DNA of 64,000 nt from Paratrimastix pyriformis (Eukaryota > Preaxostyla > Paratrimastigidae), in NCBI GenBank assembly GCA_027972325.1, contig JAPMOS010000017.1:310001-374000 (forward strand), given 5' to 3'. The notes under the pieces are model-generated. The model had not been told where the DNA came from, made no database searches, and was given only the letters and a program-made list of their open reading frames with translations. The translations under genes were made by a program, and so were the position numbers. Below, in pieces: positions 36,262-51,754 of this stretch (positions are counted from its first letter, which is position 1; each line of letters starts with the position of its first letter).

Positions 36262-37544
36262 TCACCACCACCCAGCCCAGCCCACCACTCCCTGCCGCCC
36301 CTGCGAGGGGAGCAGGGGGCTCAGTGGAACCCCAGTGCGGCCATCCGATCGGGGTGGGGCCATGCCGCCCATTGGGGGCGGGGGTGGCGGCGGGCCCGGA
36401 GGGGGCGGCGGCGGGGCCGGCTCGCTGGGAGGGGCGGGGGGAGAGGAGGGAGGGGCGCCGGGTGGCCGGGGCGCCGTCCTTGTTGGGGGTGTCCTTGAAG
36501 TACAGTTGCAGCTGCCGAGGGACGGGCAAGGGCAGACAGGACAGGACAGTTCAAATGAGCACGGGGAGTGGATGACGGGGGTGGAGGTGGGTCCGGAGGG
36601 GGGCGGGGGGGGGGGGGGGCGGCGGACCGTGAAGACGAACTTCTCGGGGTCCCAGTGGGTGAAGAACTTCGAGGGGTCCTTCTCGATCTCCCGGTTGGGG
36701 ATCTTGAAGGCGATCGTCTCGTACGGGTCGGCCGCGAAGAGAAGGTACCTGCGGAGGGAAGGACGGAGCCCCATGAATGCGGGGGGCGAGCGACCGGGGG
36801 CATACAGACTGGTACTTCTTATCAATGGGCTCCACCTTCTGCTCGAAGGCGCTCATGAACCGGTAGCGGGGGACGAGATCCTTGTCGATTTCGGGGTACC
36901 CGACCTGTGCGGGAGGGAAAGGAAACACCCCAGGTCATGGGTCCCCGGGCCATGAGGAGCTGTGGGACTGACCTGGAAGAGCAGACTGCGCTGCTTGGTT
37001 TCGGGATCCCGTTGCCGGGTCACCTTGTACCCGGGGCGACCGATCTTCGCCGTCTTTCTGGGTGCTGACCTCTTCTTCACCCTAAAGGACGTGGATAAAG
37101 GTGAGCGGGACAGGGGGGGAAAAGGGCGCCCACAGACGATGCGGGCTGCATTGGGGTGTCTTTCGCTTGCATGGCAGCGCGACGAGCGAGATTCTGCTGG
37201 TGGCGTTTGCCCTGAGTGTGAGCGAGGTAGTTGGCCTCGTTGTTGTGAATGGTAAGACAGAGTTTGCATTCGTACTGTCCAACATGATTTCTCATGAAGT
37301 AGGGATCCTAGTAGGGAAGGGAGAAGTGATTGGCAAAATGGTGGCGAAAAAGAGGCAACGAACCTTCGAAAGATCAATGGTTTCAAGCGCTAAACGCCTC
37401 AACCGCTCACGACGATCGATGTTGGAGTATTGCTCACTCACCACACCCGCACCGCCAGTTTTGCCACCCCAGTCTACGTGGAAATAATAGGGAAACGGTG
37501 TTATGTCCTGCAGGAGAAGGAGAAGAGAAAGAACCTCGGTCCAT
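36262..37544 (-). CDS. SF3A2: Splicing factor 3A subunit 2 (SF3a66/Prp11)
   Basis: U2 snRNP component. Short first exon MDR- (ATG at 37544) joins through an intron (donor GTTCTT) to DWGGKTGGAGVVSEQYSNID, RRERLRRLALETIDLSK. Then DPYFMRNHVGQYECKLCLTI, HNNEANYLAHTQGKRHQQNL (the C2H2 matrin-type zinc finger), KTAKIGRPGYKVTRQRD, QRSLLFQ, VGYPEIDKDLVPRYRFMSAF, DPYETIAFKIPNREIEKDPS and LQLYFKDTPNKDG. Homology-anchored donors are GTTCGT, GTCTGT, GTCAGT, GTCTGT and GTCCGC. After LQLYFK the frame is Pro/Ala-rich, like the family's tail, but the stop is unclear; 36262 is a nominal end. It shares a 50-bp promoter with the prenyltransferase. Confidence 0.9.
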
Positions 37545-37594
37545 TGTTGAAAGTCCCCAAGGGTTCAAAAAACTATTTCACGATATTTGAACGA
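37545..37594. promoter_or_regulatory. Shared divergent promoter, 50 bp
   Basis: The DNA between the SF3A2 ATG (37544, -) and the GGTase-I beta ATG (37595, +). AT-rich compared with flanking exons. Confidence 0.55.
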
Positions 37595-39271
37595 ATGGCC
37601 TCTGCGGCTGTAGAAGCTGGTTCGGCACCAATTCGGCCGACCTTCGATTTCGAAAAGCATGCTCGTTTTTTCCGACACTTTCTGCACCACCTCCCGGCGG
37701 CGGTGGAGGGTTTCGACAGCAATCGTCAAATGCTCCTGTACTTTTGTCTTTCTGGGCTTGACGTTATCGGAGCCCTTGAAAAGGTGATAACTGTTGAAGA
37801 AGCCAATCAAATTATTGAATGGATGTTGGCATGCCAAATCACCGAGCTGCCATTTCGTTCTCCCATCCTGCCCAAATTGCTCGCCTCCAAGCCCGAATTG
37901 AACCGGGCTCTGATCAATGGTCCGTCAACAACCCATCGCAACTCTGTTTGGACTCCTTCTGGCCAGACCAAGTCGTGAGCCATTGCGGCTTCCGCCCCGG
38001 CCCCTGGCTCGGCCACCCCTTCGTCCCGCACGTCCGTCCCCCATTCCGCTTGGCACCCTCACCTTCTCGATGTGTTTGATAGGCGAACGCCCCCATGCAC
38101 GAGTTCGACACGGGCCATATCGCCATGACCTACTCGGCCCTCTGCGTGCTCCAGATCCTCACGACGGCCCATTACCAGCCCCAGCAGGCAGCCGCCGGCA
38201 CTGCCACCACCGCCCCGGGGGGGGATGTGACCCACCAAGCACACAGCCCCCTCGTCGGGAGGCCCCTTCGCGAGTTGGTCGATGCCGGAGCCATCTGTCG
38301 CGGTGTCCGCGCCCTGCAGCTTGAAAACGGCAGGTCCGTCGACCCGTCCCCTTCCCCCCCAAAGCCCCCTTCTGATCCCCATGTCTGGCGCTACCTGGGG
38401 GTGGACGCGGGCGTGTGCAGCTTCCGGGGCACCTGCTTCCCGAGCGAGAGCGACATGCGGTTCGTCTTTTGCGCGTGCGCCATCGCGAGCATGCTGGGCG
38501 ACTGGAGCTGCGTCGATATCGACCGGGCCACCGACTTCATCGTCCGCAGCCAGGTCCGCAGCCCCTCGCGCCCTCTTACCCAGGGGCCAGAGGGCCGGAT
38601 CAGCGCCTTTACCCACACCCTCCGCTCACCACGATCACTATGACCTGGGCTCTGCAGGCCTTCGATGGCGGGTTTGCCCAGGAGCCGGGCCTCGAAGCTC
38701 ACGGTCCGCCCGCCCACCTGCCCGCCCACCTGCCCGCCCGCCCGCCCGCCCGCCCGCCCACCTGCCCACCTGCTCGGCCCGGTTGCCACCTCCCCCCCTC
38801 CCCCCCCCCCCCACCACCACCACCACCACCACCACCAACCACCATCCACCAACCACCAACCACCACCACCACCACCGCCGCCGCCCCTCCTGACAGCCTC
38901 CTTTCCTCAACTCCAACTCTCATTCCATGCTGGCCGCCGGGGGGCAGGGGGCAGCACGTACTGCGCGGTGGCGGCCCTGTACCTCATGGGGCGCCTCAAC
39001 CGGGTCTGCAGCCGCGTGGCTCCCTCCCCGGGTCACACCCACCCCCCGGGCAGACTTCGCGCATACTACGGGCATACCGCGGGCATATTTCACAATTCCC
39101 CGTGCGGTTCCCTTCGTCTTCATTGCCTTCTCCTTGCCGTGTGGTGCGTCCCGGGGGGATGGGTGCCGATGTGGGGGCGGCGGGGCTTCCAGATCGGCGA
39201 CCGGGAGCGGCTCGTGCAGTGGCTCCTCGCCCGCCAGGTGTCCGGCTTCCAGGTCCGCCCCCCGGGCCACC

Positions 39272-39305
<34 letters not shown>

Positions 39306-39964
39306 TTACTCATTCATTCATTCATTCATCATATCATCATCGTCCAGTCACGTCGTCGTCATCATCATCCCATCATCATCAACCATCCAGTCATCATCGT
39401 CGCCCCCGCCTCTATCAAACGCCGCACTGCACCGCGCCCCACCGACTGGCTCTGATGGCCTCTCGCCGCCGGACGCCGGTCCGAATGCTGTCTTGTGGGG
39501 GAACAGGGGCGTGTGAACAAGGACCCCGACAGCTGCTACTCCTGGTGGATCGGAGGCGCCCTCCACATGCTGGGAGCGGGTCTGTAACCCCGGGATGTGT
39601 CGGGGAGTGGGGAGGGGAGGGGATGTCGGTCGTCCGTCGTCCATGCCGCCCCATGTACCGCCGCCTCACCCGCTGCCCTGTTTGCCCTGACGCACCCGTC
39701 TGGCCGCCGCCAGCCGACCAGGTGGACGCCCGGATGCTGGTGAGTTTCATCGAGTGTTGCCAGAACCACGACCTGGGCGGGTTCTCCAAGCACCCCGACA
39801 CCCAGCCGGACGTGCTCCACGGGTACTTCAGCCTGGCCGGGATCGCCCTCTACGGGCCCCTGATGGAGGATGGCGGCTATCCCCTCCGGGCGCTCGACCC
39901 GGCCCTGGGGATCACCACTCGGGCCGCGGAGAGCCTGCCCCGGGTCCTGCCGCCCTCCAGCTGA
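37595..39964 (+). CDS. PGGT1B: Protein geranylgeranyltransferase type I beta subunit
   Basis: With the alpha subunit it prenylates CaaX proteins such as Rho GTPases. ATG 37595 (MASAAVEAGSAPIRPTFDFE). Prenyltransferase repeats follow: RFFRHFLHHLPAAVEGFDSN, LYFCLSGLDVIGALEKV, HEFDTGHIAMTYSALCVLQI, GVRALQLENGSFRGTCF, SESDMRFVFCACAIASMLGD, AFDGGFAQEPGLEAHGGSTY-CAVAAL, then the zinc site DPDSCYSWWIGGALHMLG (Asp and Cys ligands) and HPDTQPDVLHGYFSLAGIAL (His ligand). The MRF and YxSGHIAMTY-like motifs fit the GGTase-I rather than the farnesyl or Rab beta subunit. Donors fixed by homology: GTCCGT, GTCCGC, GTCCGC, GTCTGT. Stop TGA 39962-39964. Introns contain (CAC)n, CCCGCC and (CAT)n simple repeats. 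Confidence 0.92.
38700..38885. repeat. CCCGCCCACCTG and (CAC)n simple repeats in a PGGT1B intron
   Basis: CCCGCC/CACCTGC units (38705-38775) and then CAC/ACC triplets (38808-38880), between the exon encoding EPGLEAH and the one encoding GGSTYCAV. Confidence 0.8.
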
Positions 39965-40113
39965 GTGTCCGGGTGTCGCGTTTTTTTTGTGTCTGTGTGT
40001 GTGCGTGTGCATCAATTGGGCGCTGGCCGGGAAGAGACGGGGTCTTTTTTTGCAAGTCGCAGCGGGACCCGTGTGGGAGAAGGGCTGGCCGGGGTCAGGG
40101 ACGGTGGAAAACC

Positions 40114-41449
40114 TTATGCGTCGCCTGGCTCCGGTGGCTGCTCCTGCTGTGCCTGTGCCTGTGCCTGCGCCGGCTTGCGCCTGCCCTTGAGGAGGGGCGC
40201 ATAGTAGGCGTCCATCGCAGCCTTGGTCTGCTCGCGCAGTCCGGCCTCGCATGCGGCCTGGCCCTCGGGGCCCACCCGGCCCCACATGGCGGCCATGGCC
40301 GGGTCCTCGAGCAGGTCCGCCCGGGCGTCGTCGCAGAACAGGTTGAGCAGCCGGAGGGCCTCCCCCCGGGCGAAGATGTCCGCGATGTGGCCCTCCTTGC
40401 TCAGCACGTTGATCAGCCGCTGCCGGGTCACCCGGGCCCCCAGTTCGTACTGCAGGGCCTGGATCTCGCCCCGCAGGGCGGCCGCGTCCTTGCCGGCGGG
40501 GGGTGTCACTGCCGGGGGGACATACCCGTTGTCGTCGTACTGCTTCTCTGCGAACTGGGGGATCTTCTTCTTGAGGATGACCCGCCGCCGTTCCCCCTTG
40601 GCGTCCTCCATCCAGAGGGCCGTCACGGGCTTGATCACGATCCCCTCGGCCTTGTTCGTCCCCGGGGGAAGCGTCGGCAGCCCCAACCGCGCGGGGACGT
40701 GGCTATCGAAGCCCACGGGGAACGCGAGGGCCTGGGACCCCAGGGTGGGTGAGGCTGTGGGAGGGGCGCCGAGCCAGACCTGGTCGTACGTTCCAATTAA
40801 AAGGGGTTCAGCATACAGAAACCCGTTTGCTCGGAAGAGGTCGATACATTTGGTGTAGGGGAGATACTCTTGGGAGGTGTGAGGAGGAGTCGTCGGGTCG
40901 ACGGACAGACCTCGTTGTGGGTGTTCAACCGTTTGAATGCCAATGTCATAGCTATAAAATTCAAGCTCGGGAGAGTAATAAATACCCGATTGAACGAGCT
41001 GGACGGGAATTGCGGATTGCGGGACATCGGGATGTGGATAGCCACTATCGAGAGAAATGATCCACAAAGGCAGAGAGTGGCGTCGGACCCTCCAAAAAGT
41101 TCCCCAAAGATCCACACCGTTGTGATGGTGGGCTGCTCCGCGAGGAGGGCTTGGTAGAGGTGCAGAGCTTTGGCCTCGCATTTTGCGGGAAGAAAGCTAG
41201 AAAAAAATAGCGGCAGTTCGAAGCCGAGCGTACAAACCTACGGTACCCAAAGAATGGGTCACCGGGTTCAAGAAATCCCGTTCGTTTACAGAAAGCAACC
41301 CCGGCTGGGGAGCAATGGAGGCACATGTTGGCTCCGTGAACCTTTTCTGTGACGACCCATTGCACTCCATTCAATTTGCTCTTTTTAATGGTCCAGTCGC
41401 TGGCGCTTTCGGTGATTTTTTCGTATTTCTCAAACTTACGGCCGGCCAT
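40114..41449 (-). CDS. T4 Rnl2-type ATP-dependent RNA ligase
   Basis: The family seals 3'-OH/5'-phosphate RNA ends. ATG 41449 (MAGRKFEKYEKITESASDWT). Nucleotidyltransferase motif I is VVTEKVHGANMCLHC (Lys is the adenylated residue), followed by FCKRTGFLEPGDPFFGYR. Splicing (donors GTTTGT and GTCCGA) gives ALLAEQPTITTVWIFGELFG and GGYPHPDVP, then VQSGIYYSPELEFYSYDIGI (motif III), NKAEGIVIKPV (motif IV) and RVILKKKIPQFAEKQY (motif V). The helical C-terminal region (LINVLSKEGHIADI) resembles Rnl2 and kinetoplastid editing-ligase relatives. About 400 residues, ending in an Ala/Gln-rich tail (AQAQAQAQQEQPPEPGDA), stop at 40114-40116. No obvious mitochondrial leader, so the substrate is unknown. 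Divergent from the Kelch gene. Confidence 0.88.
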
Positions 41450-41521
41450 CCCAGAGAATTGACGAAAGAACCCTTAAGGGTATACTCGCTATTTTTGTGG
41501 TTGACGTCGCTTCGCCAGGCG
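41450..41521. promoter_or_regulatory. Shared divergent promoter, 72 bp
   Basis: Between the RNA ligase ATG (41449, -) and the Kelch/EF-hand ATG (41522, +). Contains GGGTATACTCGCTATTTTTG, an AT-rich core (41478-41497) with a weak TATA-like TATA at 41481. Confidence 0.5.
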
Positions 41522-45370
<3,849 letters not shown>

Positions 45371-46240
45371 TGGCGGCCATCCGGCCCCTCCATCCCCAAC
45401 ACACACGCCCTCACACTCACGCTGCAGCGCTCAGCGCCACCCACATCCACCGCCTCCTCCGTCGGGACCGGGGACCACCACCACCACCACCACCCACCCC
45501 CATGATGCTTCCATCATCCCCCGTTCTCGTGGCCATCATCCCCGCAGGCCTCCCTTCCCCACTCACTCGTCCGCCCTTCCACCCGCTGCTGCCCCATTGT
45601 GTCACCCCCCACCCCCCCCCCCTCGTTGGAATAACGCCTGCTGGGGATGGGCGGATGCCGCGCACCGCCCGATCCGCTGCAAAACGACCCCGATCCCCCC
45701 CCCCCCCCCCCCACCCCATTCTGGTGCACGGCGCTGCTTGTTGGCACAGGCGCCAGGAGAAGAGCACCGAAAAATCGACCCAAAACAGCAACAAGCAGCA
45801 ACAACAACAGCAAAAACAGCAACAGCAACAGCAACAGCAACGCAGCAACAACGCAGAACGAACGCCAAGCACGGCTGGTCGGACACGGGACACGGTGGGT
45901 GGGCGGGCATGTGAAGATGGGGGGGGAAGGGGGGGGGTCCGTCCAACCAGCGAAAAACGCAGGGCGCAGCCTTGCTAACACGGAGGGGAAGCGGGCGCGG
46001 AGGTGCGGAGGGTCCCCATCGGGGGCCATGGAATGCACCACCAGACACCCGGCCATCCCCCCCGCCCAGCCCTCCCGAACGCCGGGCGGGCCCGCGTACA
46101 AATACAGCCAACAGCCACAAAACGGGGAGAAGGCGCGGTGGAATGCTCAGATGGGATGCTCAGATGGGATGCTCAGATCCACATGCGGATTGGGGGATTG
46201 AGGGCGATCCACTGGGGTCAGATCCACACAGGAGGGGATC
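45371..46240. other. 870-bp convergent spacer without a supported gene
   Basis: Between the stops of the Kelch/EF-hand and TLDc genes. Holds C runs and a CAG/CAA-rich stretch (45780-45845) whose plus frame reads as poly-Gln without flanking domain sequence, and three copies of GATGCTCAGATGG near 46142-46175. Probably 3' UTRs and simple sequence. Confidence 0.55.
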
Positions 46241-49200
46241 TTAGAGCCTGGGCGATCCGCTGGGGACGGGCGGGGGCGGCGGGCTTCCCGCGGGCGAGGG
46301 CGCGGGCACGTTGAAGACCTCCAGCTCGGCCACCTGGAAGTGGCTCGTGCCCCCGTTGAGGAAGTTCCGGTCGCCGTCCAGGGGCAGCGTGTAGGCCGCC
46401 AGCCGGGTGTACGAGCTGGTGTTGGCGTTGCACTGGTGGTGCAGCGTCAGGTCGTGGCCGCAGCCCCACCACGGGCCGTATGTCATGCTGCAGCAGACGG
46501 CCTGGGAGGGAGGGAAGGGGGGGGTGCCGCGGGACGGGGGTGGCGGAGGGCGGAGAGGGAGTTGGGGGACGAATGGGTGTGGGTGGATGTGGGGCGTGGG
46601 GCGTGGGGCATGGCGCGGCCGTGGGTGTGGCGCGTGGCTGCGCGGGGGGGGGGGGGGGGGGGGGTATGGCGTGGCTGATAGCTGTCTGGTCGGAATGACC
46701 ACGTGTGGTGGGGGGCGAGGCGGCTCGGACCTGCTCGGGGTGGATGCCGTTCTGGGGGATCTTGCAGGGCACCCCGGCCGGGTCGCGGGCCCGCCGCAGG
46801 GAGAAGAGGAAGGCGTGCGGGTCGGGGGTGTACTTGTTGGTGACCGCGTTCCAGGCCACCGAGGCGTAGCCCCCAAAGACCTGCGTGCGCCCCATGCCCA
46901 TGAGCGGGGTGCGGATGGGCGGGATGGAGAGACGTTTAGCGAAGGTTCCCCAACGGCGTGCGGATATGCAAAGCGCTTATTCACCTGTGTCCGTCAGCCA
47001 TCCCCCAGATGGATGGACGGCACGAAAGGCGGGGCGATACCCGCAATGAGCGAGGCGTGCGCATCAGCATCATCCAGTCATCATCATCATCATCCAGCCA
47101 TCGTCATCATCAATCATCATCATCATGCGGGTGCGGGGGTGGGGGATGCGGGCATTCCCCGTGTCCCGACATGCAAAATGCCAGCAGGATGATGCGTGCG
47201 GGTGCGGTGGGGGATGCGGACATTGCCCGTGGTGGTCTGGACCACGACCACCGTCCCCCGGAGCCGGTCGCAGAGCCGATGGAAGGTGGTCGCCTCGAAG
47301 CCGTCCCGCGACCCGCGCAGGACCAGCGGGCACTCGGTCAGGCCGGCCCGCAGGCGGCCCGCCAGGAAGCCCGAGAGGGCGCTGGCCTCGGCGGGGGTCA
47401 TGATGGCCGTCGTCGGGAAGAGGTGCCCGCTCGAGGCACGCAGAACCTGTGCGGGCGTATGTGTGTTTGTTTGGGCATGGGCGTATGTGTTTGTTTGGCA
47501 TGGGCGTATGTGTGTTTGTTTGGCATGGGCGTAATGGGCGTATGTGTGTTTGTTTGGCATGGGCGTATGTGTCTTTGTTTGGCATGGGCGTATGTGTCTT
47601 TGTTTGGCATGGGCGTATGTGTGTTTGTTTGGCATGAACCTGTGCGGGCGTATGTGTTTGGACAGCAGCCGGAGGAAGAAGGGTGTGTCCGTCTGTGGCG
47701 AGCAGGGCTGATTTGAGGGGATGCGCGCGTGTGCGGGGTGTGCGGGGATTTCCGAGCTGTGCGCCGTGGTCACGCCGAGTGGGGTGTGGGCAGAGGAGGC
47801 CAACAGCGAGGGCCGCCCTGCGAGTCCCCCAGTCGGGAGGTGGCGCGGGCAGGGGCACATGGATGGCCGGGGCGGCGGGAGGGAGTGCCTGGCCGATGCT
47901 CAGTGGGCGCTCGTGGCTCAAGTTGTGGCGGGGGCGCGGGGGCGCTGGTGTACGGACGTCTTCGAGGCGCGCCTGGATGCGCTCCGAGGCGGCCCGGGCC
48001 TCGAGGGCCTGGCTCTGGGCCTCCTCGACCTGCTTCTTGGCCGCCGCCTCGGCCTGTGGCCCCACGCGACAGCAAGGCGTGGGTGAGCATTCGTGAAGGG
48101 GGGGGGAAGAGAACCGTGGGGGTCCGAGCGGAAGGGGCAAACGAGAAGAAGAGGAGAATCGAGGGGGCAGGGGTGGAAGGGAGCGCGGACCTGCTCCATC
48201 TGCTGGGCCGCCTGGGCACGAAGAGCTGCTTCATCGGCGGCAGCCTGGAGGAGGAGGAGGGGGGGGGGGGGGGGGGGGGAGCGGCACACGGATCGAGGGC
48301 GGTGAGACGAGGCCAGGCGTGAGTAGGGCAGGGCAAGGCAGGGCAGAGGATGCCTGGCATGGAGGCATGTCCGTCCGGGGACGGGCCTTCTCCAGCTGGG
48401 CCTTGAGGCTGCTCACCTGCTGCTGCAGCTGGCCGATGATGCCCCGCTGGGCCTCCTCCAGCCGGCGGTGGCCCTGCGCGGCCGGGGGCAGGGGCAGAGC
48501 GCAAGAACAGGATGTGAGGTGGAGAGTGGTAGGGGATGACGTGTCAACCATCCCCCCCACCACCACCACCACCACCATCACCCACCCACCCCCCCCGCCA
48601 TTCTCACCCCAGGGTCATCCGAACCTCCTCGAGATTGGCAATCTGAGCCTCGAACCGCTTGCTGACCGCCTCCAGCCGCGCCTGGGCCTCGGTCTGCAGC
48701 TGGGCGACGGCCTGCCGGTGGAGGGTGGAGTCGGGGTTCGTGTTGGGTTGGGTTGGCCATGGGGTGAGGAGGCGGGGCATGGGTTGGGAGGCCAGGGAGA
48801 AGCGAGGCGGGAGGGCGCGGAGGTGCGGAGGCCCAACTGAAGGCAGATGCAGACCCGGTCCAGCCGCGTGCTCAGTGCGTCGTTCAGCAGATGAAGGGCT
48901 GCCGCCTCGCGGGAGGACTGGCGGTGGTGGTGGTGACGGATGACGGGGTGATGGATGATGTGGTGGTGATGAGGGGGGGAAAAGTTGGGGGAGTGAGTGC
49001 CGACAAGGGGGGTGGCGGAGGGATGGCGTGCGCCCTCCTAATGCACCCAGCTGTGGGCAGGCCCTGAGGTTGTTCCCGGACCGTCGTCTCGACCCGGGCC
49101 ACAGCCGCCATCGCGGCGGCGGAGACCTCCCGGGCACGGGCATCGGCAGTGGCTTCGGCCTTGGCGACCCGCTCCTGCAGGGCGGCCTCCGAAGCGGCCA

Positions 49201-49828
49201 GACGCTGCTCCAGGCCGCCCAGCCGCTGGTCCGTGGCGGCTTCAGACTGGGCCAGCTGCTGCTGCAGGGCCGACTCAACCGAGGTGAGATGCCCCTCAAG
49301 GGCCCGGGTCTGCTGCTCACACCCTGTGGTCCGCTCGCCCAGGGCAGTCTGTCCGGCGGCAAACCGGGTGACCAAGCCGTGAATCAGCGCGTGCTCGCCG
49401 ATGAGAGGCAGTGCCACGCCGGCATGGCACTGGGCGCAGGTCTCGGTGCGCCATTGACATTCTTTGTGGATGTGTTGATCCACCTGATGAATGCCCAAAA
49501 TTGCAGGGCAGCCCATGCCCCATTGTGGGCACCGGATTCGAAGGCTCGCAACAACGTGAACCAGGGCTGGATTCGGGATGACTCTGGGAGAAGGGGGGTG
49601 GGTGGGGGTGACAATCGAGTTCGAGACGGACCGATCGGGCTGAAAGGCCGCGTTACACACAGGGCACTGACAATTTTGCGGAACGCACAGCAAACACAGC
49701 GAATGACCACATGGCAAAATTTGGGGATTTTCGAAGGCCTCCTTGCACACAGGGCAGTCAGTCAGCGAGCGATCGACTGCTGGGTCACCGATATATTCTA
49801 AATGGGCCCGTTCGCGAGGCTTGCTCAT
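46241..49828 (-). CDS. RING / TRAF-type zinc finger / coiled-coil / TLDc protein
   Basis: ATG 49828 (MSKPRERAHLEYIGDPAVDR). A C3HC4-type RING follows at once: CPVCKEAFENPQILPCGHSL-CLLC and CQCPVCNAAF. Then a TRAF-type zinc region (RCPQWGMGCPAILGIHQVDQ, HIHKECQWRTETCAQCHAGV). Long coiled coils span several exons (LEQRLAASEAALQERVAKAE, VAQLQTEAQARLEAVSKRFE, RGIIGQLQQQVSSLKAQLEK, ARAASERIQARLEDV). The C-terminus is a TLDc domain: MTPAEASALSGFLAGRLRAG, LVLRGSRDGFEATTFHRLCD, VFGGYASVAWNA, DPHAFLFSLRRARDP, GCGHDLTLHHQCNANTSSYT and FQVAELEVFNVP. Stop TAA 46241-46243. By domains it is probably an E3 ubiquitin ligase; TLDc domains elsewhere bind the V-ATPase or protect against oxidative stress. Intron joins in the coiled-coil part are approximate. 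Divergent from DDX6. Confidence 0.82.
47452..47650. repeat. Minisatellite, unit about 25-27 bp, in the TLDc gene
   Basis: Seven to eight imperfect copies of GGGCGTATGTGTGTTTGTTT plus GGCAT, in an intron before the exon encoding MTPAEASALSGFLAG. Confidence 0.88.
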
Positions 49829-49926
49829 CACGTCGGCGAAAAAAACAGTGGCTATTCCTCTGGCGTGCTGTCTTTTTTGGAGTTCCGTGCTCCGTCTCTT
49901 ACAGCAACCCAAACAATAAGAACAAC
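49829..49926. promoter_or_regulatory. Shared divergent promoter, 98 bp
   Basis: All DNA between the TLDc-protein ATG (49828, -) and the DDX6 ATG (49927, +). It carries T-rich and A-rich stretches, including CAACCCAAACAATAAGAACA just before the DDX6 start. Confidence 0.5.
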
Positions 49927-51754
49927 ATGCAACAAATTCCGCAACCAACGATGACCTCTCTTGCCCAACGGCAAGCACCACAGGCTGTTGCCGCACAAGT
50001 GCAGCAACCCCAGCAGATACCTCCACCTGCCCAAGCCACAACAGCTCCCATTCCAGCGCAGGATCCCTCCCTTCCATCTGCTGCTCCTTCTCTTTCGGGC
50101 CAAGACCACGGGATGATTGACGATGAGTTGAAGAAGGAACTCATCTCCCGCTCCGCTATCGGCCAAGACCACCGGCCAAAGACTGAGGTTTGCCTTGGTC
50201 ACGCATTTTGCTGGTATGTAGTGGGCTCACCTTTCTTGTTTTCGTCTTCACAAGGATGTCACTTCCACCAAAAATCACAACTTTGAGGATTACGCACTGA
50301 AGCGGGAATTGCTGATGGGTATCTTTGAGAAGGGTTTCGAGAAGCCCTCGCCCATTCAGGAAGAGTCCATTCCTCTCGCTCTGACTGGTTCGGAATTTCG
50401 CTTGCTCTTTCTTTTTTCCTCAATTTTCTTAATTTGCTCGTAGGCGAGAGCATTCTGGCCCGTGCAAAGAACGGAACGGGTAAGACTGCTGCTTTCCTCA
50501 TTCCTGCTCTTGAGAAGCTTGATCCCGCGAAGCCATATATCCAGGCTCTTGTTCTTGTTCCCACTCGCGAGCTGGCTCTGCAGACCTCTCAGATTGCCAA
50601 AGAACTCGGTGCCCACTTGAATATCGAGGTCATGGTCACCACCGGCGGCACCACGCTGCGTGACGATATTCTTCGCTTCCGCCAGCCAGTCCATATCCTC
50701 GTTGCTACCCCTGTCTGTTGTGGTTTCCCAACCGATCGCGGTGCGACTCGGCCTTTCCGATCCGCTCTGATTGTTTTCTGGGCCCCTTCTTTCCTCTCTA
50801 GGGTCGCGTTCTTGATCTTGCCAGCAAGGGTGTTTGCAACCTCACGCATTGCCAGACCTTGATCATGGACGAAGCCGACAAACTACTGGCTCCTGAATTC
50901 CAGGATGCGGGCGTGGAGGTGCTTCGTTTCCTTCCTCCCAATCGGCAGATCTTGCTCTTCTCTGCCACATTCCCCATCACTGTAAAGTCGTTTAAGGACC
51001 AGTTTATGTGCACGGCCCATGAAATCAACCTCATGGACGAATTGACCCTGAAGGGTGTGACCCAGTATTACGCCTTTGTGGAGGTCTGATTCCCTTTCTC
51101 AGTGCTTCCCAACCCAACCAACACTTCTTTTTGGTGGCCACAGGAGCGTCAGAAGGTGCAGTGTCTCAACTCGCTCTTCCGCAAGCTGCAGGTGAACCAG
51201 AGCATGATCTTCTGCAACTCGGTCAACCGCGTCGTTCTTCTGGCAAAGAAAATCACCGAGTTGGGCTACTCCTGCTTCTATATTCACGCGAAGATGCCCC
51301 AGGTCAACCGGAACCGCGTTTTCCACGACTTCCGCAACCAGGGTTGCCGCAACCTGGTGTGCTCGGGTCTGTTCTTTCATTCCGCCTGTGGTCTCATTCG
51401 TGGGGACTCTTCCTTCTTGGGTTTCCGTGGTGTTTCGCAGATCTGTTCACTCGTGGTATTGATATCCCAACCGTCAACGTTGTCATCAACTTCGACTTGC
51501 CCCACAACAGTGAGACTTACCTCCACCGCATTGGTCGCAGTGGCCGCTTTGGCCATCTCGGGCTGGCCATCAACCTGATTACCTACGAAGATCGGTCTGT
51601 TCTTCTTCGTCTGCGCCCTTCGCCTTTCTCATCATTTTTTTTATTCCCCAGGCACAACTTGTATCGCATTGAGAGGGATCTGGGCACTGAAATCAAGCCC
51701 ATTCCTGCCGACATTCCCCTTGAGCTGTACGCCTCTCAGACGACCCCTCAGTAG
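49927..51754 (+). CDS. DDX6: DEAD-box RNA helicase DDX6/Dhh1 family
   Basis: Family role: mRNA decapping and translational repression in P-bodies. ATG 49927 ([20 protein letters not shown]) starts a Gln/Pro/Ala-rich arm. Core motifs after splicing: Q motif [27 protein letters not shown]; Ia PTRELALQ; Ib [82 protein letters not shown]. The segments [20 protein letters not shown] and [20 protein letters not shown] are diagnostic of Dhh1/DDX6. Introns are short; donors anchored by motifs are GTCTGT, GTCTGA, GTCTGT and GTCTGT. Stop TAG 51752-51754. About 460 residues, close to human DDX6. Together with the 4E-BP-like gene downstream this makes two translation repressors in 3.5 kb. Confidence 0.95.

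Noticed and set aside
45775-45850. PolyGln coding region
   Set aside because: The CAG/CAA stretch lies after the Kelch/EF-hand stop, and the frame has no domain or plausible exon boundaries.
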